Of a DNA stretch of 9,107 bases, positions 1-7,100 are shown piece after piece. Numbering within the stretch: the first letter of the stretch is position 1; every line of letters begins with the position of its first letter. The stretch covers positions 1-9,107 of the forward strand of contig CALKAR010000004.1 in NCBI GenBank assembly GCA_937988745.1, in the 5' to 3' direction. The DNA comes from an uncultured Peptococcaceae bacterium. GTDB taxonomy: Bacteria; Bacillota; Limnochordia; Darwinibacteriales; Darwinibacteriaceae. Under the pieces are notes generated by a model, which saw nothing but the letters and a program-made list of their open reading frames with translations, had not been told where the DNA came from and did no database searches. The position numbers and the translations under genes are program-made.

Positions 1-17
1 AGCCTCACCAACTTAAG

Positions 18-55
18 AAAAGCGTGTCCGAAATGTTGGACACGCTTTTCTATTT
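18..55. terminator. Upstream Rho-independent terminator hairpin
   Basis: Positions 18-29 pair perfectly with 38-49 (12 bp, core GCGTGTCC/GGACACGC) around an 8-nt loop (30-37). The 3' arm ends in TTTT and runs on into C-TATTT. The 5' arm begins AAAA, so the minus-strand transcript also ends in a U-run; the hairpin could act in both directions. It most likely ends a gene lying left of the window and insulates the cassette from read-through. Its core is repeated exactly at the far end of the cassette. Confidence 0.85.
19..55 (+). repeat. 37-nt direct repeat, left copy
   Basis: Identical base for base to 9053-9089, in the same orientation (constant offset 9034). The match stops at position 18 (A here, C at 9052) on the left and at position 56 (C here, T at 9090) on the right. 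Because the repeat contains the whole hairpin, loop included, two independently evolved terminators are unlikely; duplication or a dispersed repeat family explains it better. Confidence 0.9.
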
Positions 56-94
56 CATTCGTGTGCCCAAATAGATAATGCCGTCAAATCATTC

Positions 95-123
95 TTACAA
101 AAACTGCCCACTGAGTGTAGCTA
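95..123 (+). promoter_or_regulatory. Weak candidate sigma-A promoter for the operon
   Basis: TTACAA (95-100) resembles a -35 box, and 17 nt later TAGCTA (118-123) sits at -10 spacing, but this hexamer lacks the conserved final T. A perfect 4-1-4 palindrome, CACTGAGTG (109-117), lies in the spacer and could be an operator. A second possible -10 (GATAAT, 74-79) lacks a convincing -35. A promoter must lie between the left hairpin and gene 1, or transcription must enter from upstream. None of the candidates is strong. Confidence 0.25.
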
Positions 124-152
124 GGCTTTAAGAGAAAGGGAAAACACGACAC

Positions 153-203
153 ATGAAGAAGTGTTTACAAAAATACAACATCCATGGGAGTGAAATAACT
201 TGA
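153..203 (+). CDS. Possible 16-codon leader peptide (uORF)
   Basis: The frame reads ATG, 15 further codons, TGA: MKKCLQKYNIHGSEIT. AAAGGG (135-140) lies 12 nt upstream of the ATG, a slightly long spacing for a ribosome site. Its stop TGA (201-203) overlaps the TTG start of the next gene (200-202) as TTGA, the same geometry as ATGA coupling. The ribosome site of gene 1 lies inside this frame, so translation of the peptide could modulate gene 1. So short a frame can easily occur by chance, and nothing beyond its position supports it. Confidence 0.2.
   Translation: MKKCLQKYNIHGSEIT
186..193 (+). promoter_or_regulatory. Ribosome binding site for gene 1
   Basis: GGGAGTGA is a good Shine-Dalgarno-like sequence; 9 nt separate its GGGAG core (186-190) from the TTG at 200. 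An in-frame TGA at 191-193 closes the frame just upstream, so TTG 200 is the earliest possible start. The next candidate, ATG 254 (codon 19), has only a weak purine stretch before it. This site decides the start. Confidence 0.7.
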
Positions 204-703
204 CCCGCAGGAACGACGGTGGCATTCAAGAGCGTCCTTCTGAACTAGAAGAAATGCTGGAGGATGTCCGCTGGCTTATAAATGTCCTTACAGAAGAAAC
301 TCTCGCTCGAATAGAGAGCTTAAAAGGATTATTGGAATATGCCATGTCAGCAGCCGAACTTGAAAATATGGTGGAAACACTTACGGCACAGTTAAAGACA
401 CATCAGTCTTTGCTCATGAAAGCTGAGGAAGAAAGTCGGGTCCAAGAACGCGAGATGCAATATATTAGACGGCAGTTAGAAGAGCTTCAAACAAAGCTGG
501 CGGCTGAAAGAGAGCGCTATCAGCGTGAAATAAGCATTATCTCTAGTCAGAGAGATCAGTATGAGACTGAAGTTTCTCAGCTGCAAGCAGAACTCAAGCG
601 TCGCGATGAAGTTCTCGTTAATGTTTCTGGAATCAAGAAATCCTTGCGAAGAATTGCTCAGACCCTCCTAGGGAAGTCTGATGATTCCTCCATGACTAAT
701 TAA
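200..703 (+). CDS. Small coiled-coil protein, function unknown (first gene of operon)
   Basis: A 167-aa soluble protein with no signal peptide, membrane segment or cysteine. I do not recognise the family. Residues about 15-50 look like amphipathic helices (LEEMLEDVRWLINVL, then ETLARIESLKGLLEY). Residues about 52-142 form a long, charged heptad-like coiled coil rich in E, Q, R and L. A short basic, hydrophobic tail follows (SGIKKSLRRIAQTLLG, 144-159), which could be an amphipathic contact helix. It starts at TTG, fixed by the ribosome site at 186 and an in-frame stop at 191. The next gene, also rich in coiled coil, begins 22 nt after the stop, so an accessory, scaffold or sensor subunit of the same complex is the simplest inference. 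That the gene is real is fairly certain from its length, ribosome site and operon fit; its role is open. Confidence 0.8.
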   Translation: MTRRNDGGIQERPSELEEMLEDVRWLINVLTEETLARIESLKGLLEYAMSAAELENMVETLTAQLKTHQSLLMKAEEESRVQEREMQYIRRQLEELQTKLAAERERYQREISIISSQRDQYETEVSQLQAELKRRDEVLVNVSGIKKSLRRIAQTLLGKSDDSSMTN

Positions 704-712
704 CTCTGGTTT

Positions 713-718
713 GAGGTG
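713..718 (+). promoter_or_regulatory. Ribosome binding site for gene 2 (GTG start)
   Basis: GAGGTG lies 7 nt before the GTG at 726, an ideal spacing. An in-frame TAA at 720-722 closes the frame just upstream, so GTG 726 is the earliest possible start and is well supported. Confidence 0.85.
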
Positions 719-725
719 TTAAGTA

Positions 726-3700
726 GTGGCGCTAACAAAGTTGGAACAAACGAAACTTGACACATTTGAGCAGCGTTTCCGGGATGAGATTGACGCGCAT
801 GCTCCGAAGATTATGGCAGATATTCTAGTGTCTCGTGATGAAGTGGACGAACTGGGTGAACTCCTTGGTAAACTCATAAGAACCGGTAGACGAGATCGCA
901 TGAGAGTAGAGTATCCGCTTTGCACCTCTCTCTTCCTCGTTTGGTGTACAGTATATCATTACAAAGAAGGCAATCTATGGGACCCAATCTTTACGCGTCT
1001 GAATATCGAGCCAGACACGCGACACAGCCAGTTCTTAGGGCAGTTATTTTTACGCACCTTATCACGTTACAATTTTCAACTTCCTCCAGTTGACCGCGGG
1101 AAACGTTTCATGACTCCGATTCTTATGCATGGGTATATCAGCGATTACTATGCAGGTGAATTCCTTAATTACCTCAATGCTATTTACACGTCCTTAAGCT
1201 ATGACGTATCTGACGAGGCGCTAGATGATGTTTGGTCTAGCTTCTTTAGTATTGATGATGAACACTTACACATCAGAGAAACTATTAACCAATTATTGTC
1301 TCAGGAGCAGGAACTCGAACGAGCATTATCAGAATTGGGAGTTCCTTCAAGTTTGAAAGACCAAGCACTGGAAACCGTTGACGAACTTAAGACGCAAATG
1401 GATCAGGAAAAAGAGAAGATAGGAGCCTACGCAGAGGCTCTATCACGTACGCTAATGGAATTTGAGGAAATTAAAATGCTTTTTAAAGAATTCCGTGATT
1501 GCGAAGTAGCGATGGCGTCGCTCGATGAATTTTTAAGGGACCACGCGGAAGATGACAGCATCGGCGTATTATCGAACGAAGTCGTCTCGGCATTTGAGGG
1601 TGAATTGGCGAGACTTAACAGTATAAAGAACGAGTTATTGCGATCCCTGCAGACTAGCCATAATCGTTTGGCAGTGACCAGAGATAAGCGAGCACAGATA
1701 ATGACAGAAATCATGAAACTGGGAGAAGGCAGTTATGAAAGGGGCCACAATACACTTGCTGAATACCGCCAGTTAAAGAGCAGACGCGATACAGTAATGA
1801 AGCAGCGTAAACAGCTGGAAGAGTTCGTGACAAAAAACTTGGATCTTGGCAATGCAAGCATCAGACAAATCCTAACGACATCTTTGACGAGTCTTGCTCT
1901 TGCAAATCCTATGGTGTTTCAGGATTTTGTCAAGTCAACCATACGGATGCTTGACCGTGCTTGCTCAATGAAACGAATAGAGGCGGATCATCGGATGGTA
2001 GAACCCATCCGGAAGTGGTACCGCAACCGAGGAATGAATCCTAGAATTAGGACCGCGCTATCACAGGATGCTTTCCGCATAGTGGTTGACAAAGGCGTTA
2101 GTTCCGAAGAAACATCTCCGCCTGCGAATCGGACGAAAGCAAAGACGGCTCTGCGGATCAGCCGACAGCGATTGAAGAGGCCCATCCTGGTATTTAACAA
2201 GGAAACTCGTCAAATTACACTTAGGCTGCCTGAACAGGAACTAAATGTTCAAGTGCGAGATGTGCCCAAGGTTGAGTATGTGATCGATTATGGTTCTCAG
2301 GAAGAACATCGAACCGCTGCTCCCAACCACATGAATACTGGTAAGATTCAAGTGACTTCTCTAGATATTCCCTTGACGAGTCCCGACTTACGTGGTGTGA
2401 GTTTTCGGTGGATAAACCTTTTTGAGTATTGGCCTATAACTCTTGATGAAGTCTTGATTTTTGATCACAACGGAAAACTCATAACATCAAACCAGCCGCT
2501 GTCAAACGGATTCTATTATGTTGCAGCCTCTTCTAGATGGGAGACAGATAGTTCACTCGTAGTAGATAGATATTCCTGCAATGTCGATGGTTACTCTGTG
2601 TATGAGGTACAAATAATTGAGGATCGCATTCGATTCGCGACAGCTGAAGGCGACGAGATAGTAATCTCGGCAAGCCGATTCTTGGGCATTTCACTTAGAG
2701 ATTTACGTTGGATTCCTGGTATGACTCAAGATGGTTTGCCGGTCGCAACCGGTTCGCCACGCATGGTGATAAACAAAGTCTTCTTGGAAGAAGTCGATCA
2801 CATAATAATCGAGTTATACCACAATGGTGGGCTGTTGCATCATCATAGTTTGAAGGAAATGGTGAAGCAGTTTGGCAGAGAATATACTTCGGAGACCGTG
2901 GTAGTTGACATAGAATCCCTTATAGGCGGTACCTGGAGAAAACCGAAGTGGCAGACGTTTGAAATTAGTGTCAAAGATGGGCAAGACTACTCGCTCTTCA
3001 CGCACGCGTTTTGCCTTGTGCAGCAGTTGAGTATTCATTACGAAGGTAATCGTGTTCGCATAAAGGTGCCAACTGGTAGTGTTTTACAGCATCCTGAAGC
3101 TGTGCGGGAAGGCTCTGAGTACGTTATTCCAATACACAGCGAATCAGAGCTCGATGTTCGCGTCTACTTTGCACGGGTTGGTTGGAAGGAGTTTAAACTG
3201 AGAGTTCCGAGTGGGAAGGTAGAAATCGTTGCCAGCGATGACGAAATCCAAGATACACCTTACGTTATTTTGGCTTCTCAAACCAGCTGTCTAGAAAGTC
3301 TAAGAGTTAGGTTCCAGGCAGATCCGGAGTTGGTTCGCCGTATAAATGTCGGCGACAGCCTCAAACGGCTAAACATGGAGTTCACTGTTTCAAAAGAGAG
3401 AGTGGAAGTGCCACTAAAATATTTCGCGGATCTATTTGACGGATTGGAGGAAAGAGCTGCTATCGAACTTAGGTGGACTGGTGTGAGTGGAAGCGGCGAT
3501 GTTGTGCGATTAGTGGATGTCTTTCCAAGGGTTGAAGTCAGTGAAGCTGAAATTTTCCAATCAGAATTAGATGATGAATATGTGCTTGAACTGAGCCTCA
3601 AGACGGATTTCCTACGCTTAGATACTCTGCGCTTCCGCCTTTGGTCTGATAATGCGGCTGAACCATTGTTTGATAGGAGAGTTAGGAGCAATCCCGACTA

Positions 3701-4199
3701 CTTCTACATTCGGAAGGATGCGTTAACCAGCTTCAAGGTTAATGTCGAGCTATACTATGTCGAGGAGAGTATCAGTGTTTTCGGGACAGAAAGACTGGAG
3801 AACATCTGCTGGTCCGCGGTCTTGAAGCTGACAAATAGGAAGGCGATTTTGAATCGAGTAATGAACGAAGGTATAAGGATCAGGTCTTTCAAATATAATG
3901 GTCACCGTTATCAGCTGCCGAAGGAGTTTCCGATAGTTGATATATCCATGGTCTCACAGCGCTTCGAAGGTGAGGAATTGCTGATTGGATATATTGAGCA
4001 ATCGAATGAGCGACAGATGGTTTTGTTTTACTTGGATACAGAAAACAACACCATTCCCTATTTGTGGGATGCAGATTACGATGGAGTCCAATATGATCCA
4101 CATGAAGGTAGGTTATTCTGGGAAATCCATCCCGGTTCCCATGTCATGGGTCCACTAGACGAGCTAGAGTTCGTATTGATGGAGGATGATGAGCAATGA
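726..4199 (+). CDS. Large helical/coiled-coil and beta-rich protein, candidate DruH-like helicase partner
   Basis: An 1157-aa cytoplasmic protein with no signal peptide or membrane segment. Regions by eye: (a) residues 1-175, mostly helical, with a compact stretch PILMHGYISDYY at 131-142 that may be a family signature; (b) long coiled-coil helices at about 178-255 and 286-372; (c) a helical part to about 455; (d) a basic, Pro/Thr/Arg/Lys-rich linker at about 463-486; (e) a long beta-rich part, about 486-1150, of alternating hydrophobic strands that looks like several tandem Ig-like or sandwich domains. I see no Walker A, methyltransferase, PLD HxK, HNH or clear PD-(D/E)xK motif. It overlaps the helicase gene by 4 nt (ATGA), so the two are probably translated together and form a complex. 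Druantia type III pairs a similarly large protein without known domains, DruH, with DruE; this gene sits in that position. The assignment rests on size and context, not on recognised homology. An SMC-like or tail-like structural role is an alternative. Confidence 0.85.
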   Translation: MALTKLEQTKLDTFEQRFRDEIDAHAPKIMADILVSRDEVDELGELLGKLIRTGRRDRMRVEYPLCTSLFLVWCTVYHYKEGNLWDPIFTRLNIEPDTRHSQFLGQLFLRTLSRYNFQLPPVDRGKRFMTPILMHGYISDYYAGEFLNYLNAIYTSLSYDVSDEALDDVWSSFFSIDDEHLHIRETINQLLSQEQELERALSELGVPSSLKDQALETVDELKTQMDQEKEKIGAYAEALSRTLMEFEEIKMLFKEFRDCEVAMASLDEFLRDHAEDDSIGVLSNEVVSAFEGELARLNSIKNELLRSLQTSHNRLAVTRDKRAQIMTEIMKLGEGSYERGHNTLAEYRQLKSRRDTVMKQRKQLEEFVTKNLDLGNASIRQILTTSLTSLALANPMVFQDFVKSTIRMLDRACSMKRIEADHRMVEPIRKWYRNRGMNPRIRTALSQDAFRIVVDKGVSSEETSPPANRTKAKTALRISRQRLKRPILVFNKETRQITLRLPEQELNVQVRDVPKVEYVIDYGSQEEHRTAAPNHMNTGKIQVTSLDIPLTSPDLRGVSFRWINLFEYWPITLDEVLIFDHNGKLITSNQPLSNGFYYVAASSRWETDSSLVVDRYSCNVDGYSVYEVQIIEDRIRFATAEGDEIVISASRFLGISLRDLRWIPGMTQDGLPVATGSPRMVINKVFLEEVDHIIIELYHNGGLLHHHSLKEMVKQFGREYTSETVVVDIESLIGGTWRKPKWQTFEISVKDGQDYSLFTHAFCLVQQLSIHYEGNRVRIKVPTGSVLQHPEAVREGSEYVIPIHSESELDVRVYFARVGWKEFKLRVPSGKVEIVASDDEIQDTPYVILASQTSCLESLRVRFQADPELVRRINVGDSLKRLNMEFTVSKERVEVPLKYFADLFDGLEERAAIELRWTGVSGSGDVVRLVDVFPRVEVSEAEIFQSELDDEYVLELSLKTDFLRLDTLRFRLWSDNAAEPLFDRRVRSNPDYFYIRKDALTSFKVNVELYYVEESISVFGTERLENICWSAVLKLTNRKAILNRVMNEGIRIRSFKYNGHRYQLPKEFPIVDISMVSQRFEGEELLIGYIEQSNERQMVLFYLDTENNTIPYLWDADYDGVQYDPHEGRLFWEIHPGSHVMGPLDELEFVLMEDDEQ
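4181..4199 (+). promoter_or_regulatory. Ribosome site and ATGA stop/start overlap for gene 3
   Basis: GGAGG (4181-4185) lies 10 nt before ATG 4196. The ATG shares bases with the TGA stop of gene 2 (4197-4199). A strong ribosome site inside the end of gene 2 together with the 4-nt overlap points to translational coupling, which favours matched amounts of the two large proteins. Confidence 0.85.
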
Positions 4200-7100
4200 C
4201 CTTTAACCCGGTTACTGCTTCACGAGAGATTTTTGAGCGTTACTGCAATTACATTACAACGACATTTCGTCTAAATGATGAGCGTCTTAATGTGCAAATA
4301 AAAAATGCCTTGAGGGAGCCCGGTAGATTTGCTCGTGGTCCTATCTTGGAGGTAACGCCGCCCTTCGTACATGGGCGCACTATTGAAGAGCTGATAAATG
4401 AAAATGTATTGTCATCTCATCTAGCCAGGCTTCAGACAGATAGACTTCCTCTAGACCGTCCTTTGTATCTGCATCAAGAGGAGGCCGTAAGAAGGATCTG
4501 TAAGGATGAAAGAAATGTGGTTGTAGCTACGGGTACAGGCAGCGGGAAGACCGAGTGCTTCATGATTCCCATTCTTAACCATTTATTTGAGGAAATAAAG
4601 AACGGGACGCTCAATCCTGGGGTTAGGGCTCTGCTCCTTTATCCCATGAACGCCTTGGCAAATGATCAAATTAAGCGTTTGCGAGGGCTGTTAGCAGATG
4701 AGCCTAATATAACGTTTGGAATATATACAGGTGAGACAGAGGAGTATTACGCAGATGCCCACGCGAAGTATGTGCGTATGTATCAGAATGAACCGCTGCC
4801 TAACGAGCTCATATCAAGAGAACAGATGAAGGCCTCTCCACCTCATATAATGCTGACGAACTACGCTATGCTGGAATATCTGATGCTTCGCCCTGCTGAT
4901 AATGTGTTTTTTCACGGTCCCTATGCTAGAAATTGGAAGTTTGTAGTAATAGATCAAGCTCATTCGTCTGCTGGTGCTAAGGGAATCGAGATGGCAATGC
5001 TGTTAGCGCGCCTCAAAGACGCCATCGGTGTTAGAGAGGGGCAATTGCGCTGTATCTTAACAAGTGCCTCCCTCGGTGAAGGAAGCAAAGATGCTACTGC
5101 AGTAGCTAAGTTTGCTTCATCTTTATTTCAAGAAGAGTTTACCGAATCGGATATCATCACTGCGACTCGGCTAGACTATGCCGCTGATGCAGATGTCTTC
5201 TGGGGTACGCCGGTTCCTTCGATGTATAAAGCCCTCTTAACTTGGCTGGATAGTTCGAATCGTAATCCAGATGAAGTGCACGAGATACTCAAGTGTTCGA
5301 ATGTCCCACATGATATTATAGCTAAGGTTATGGCAGTTATTGATAACGACCCCGCTCAAGCTCTATACCATTTGCTTCGAGGAGATTCCGGTGTCGGTCA
5401 AATGATAACCGTTATGCAGGAAGGACCCGTAGAGGTAACTCACCTGGCCACAGAGGTTTTTGGTGATACGGAAACGGCTGTAGAAGATACGACTGCCTTG
5501 GTTGATCTCTGCAATCGGGCGCGTTCTCGTTCTGCAGACAATCCCCTGCTACCTGCGAGATTCCATTTTTTAGTGAAAGCCCTGGAAGGTGCCTTCATAG
5601 TTTTGACTGATAATCCTCGAATATATCTCGAACGGATCAACCGCATCCGCTATGCCGAGCATGACTATCGTGCTTTCGAAATCGGTGCCTGCACCCGCTG
5701 TAATGGCCTTTACCTAATAGGCGAGTTGGCGCGAGATTCTACCGGGTATGAATATTTGGAACCTATAAAAAACCAATATCAGGCTGCCGCAAATAGCAGC
5801 GTGGAGTATTTTGCCCTAGCAACCAGCGATATAGTAGAAACAGAAAACGAAGATGAATTTTTGGAAGGACTTGGGATTGATCTTCCCAAATACCAGTGGT
5901 ATCGCCTTTGTGTGCACTGCGGTGGCATTGGTTCTGAACACCAAGATAAAATATGTGGTTGTTCTGAAAGTCGAACTGTTCGTGTCCTCAAAGCAAATAC
6001 ACGAGGGAGATCTATACATAAGTGCGGGCTTTGTGGTGCTGTAAATAGTAGGACATCGGTTGTACGGAGATTCTATTTATCAGAAGATGCGGTTTCGAGT
6101 GTTCTAGCCACTTCTTTGTACCAACAAATACCAGGCCGAATAATGGAAGTTCGTCAGGAAGATATGGAAGACGACGAGTTTGCTCTGTGGTTTAGGGAAG
6201 CTGCACCGTCGAAAGAAGCGAAACGAACCAAGCAACTTCTAGTTTTTTCCGATAGTAGGCAGAACGCCGCGTATTTCGCACCATATCTCGGCTCGACATA
6301 CCGTGACCTTGCGGCCAGAAGCCTGCTTGTAAAAACTCTAGAGAAATATCGCACAGATTGTCTAACAAACCGTTGGAGCTTGGCGGACTTAAACCGACGA
6401 GTAACCACCGAGGTAAAGGCTATGGGCTTTACCAAAGAATCCCATGAAACCCTATCGCATGAGGTTTGGAAGTGGATCATGCGAGAATTCTCAGTTGATA
6501 CAGGCCTATGGAGCCTTGAAAACATGGGACTGTTGGTCTTCGAACCAGATTATGATCGCATTGAGCACAGCGAACACCTGTTTACAATGCCATTTCTTCA
6601 ACAAGCCGGATTTACGAAAGAGGAAGCAAAGGATTTGTACAGTTTCTTCTTGGATCAATTTCGATATAACTTGGCCGTTGAATACCCAGAATCTGTTAGT
6701 CCTCAGGACGAGTCTTTTGCTCCTAAGAATCAGCAAGGTGGTTTTTGGCTGAGGAGACCTCCTGCTGTAAAGAGGCATCCAGCTGGGTATTCGTTAAAAG
6801 GTTGGTTGCCTGCTGAAGGGGCTTTTTCCAACACTCGCCTGGATTATTTAGTGCGTTTACTTGAGGCTGATCATACAGGAACTCGAATTCCAGATACAGT
6901 GACTCTTTTAGGACAGATGTTCGAAGCGATCACCCACTATATGAGTCCGCTACATAAGTATATCAAGACGGAACACACAAATGGAGCAGGGAAAATATAT
7001 AAGCTAGATCCCGCTGTATATAAGGTTATGCCCGGTCGCGAAAATCCGGCAGTCGCGTATTTTCGGTGCGACACTTGTTTCAAAGTTACACGATTTAACA

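Noticed and set aside
1..199. CRISPR repeats, tRNA or riboswitch in the leader
   Set aside because: No tandem repeat array, no cloverleaf pattern and no recognised aptamer core; only the terminator hairpin and weak promoter candidates are visible.
153..703. Gene 1 starting at ATG 153 with a frameshift into the TTG frame
   Set aside because: No slippery heptamer at the junction, and a good ribosome site directly serves TTG 200; a leader peptide or chance frame is simpler.
254..703. Gene 1 starting at ATG 254 instead of TTG 200
   Set aside because: Ribosome site before ATG 254 is weak, while TTG 200 has GGGAGTGA at proper spacing; the residues added look like a natural helix lead-in.
3278..3691. 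Minus-strand open frame of 137 codons inside gene 2
   Set aside because: Lies fully antisense to a well-supported gene, has Ser/Arg-rich shadow composition, no visible ribosome site and no domain.
6154..6525. Minus-strand open frame of 123 codons inside the helicase gene
   Set aside because: Antisense shadow of conserved helicase motif IV sequence; no independent support.
6444..6752. Plus-strand open frame of 102 codons in another frame of the helicase gene
   Set aside because: Overlaps continuous helicase coding sequence out of frame, with no family resemblance.
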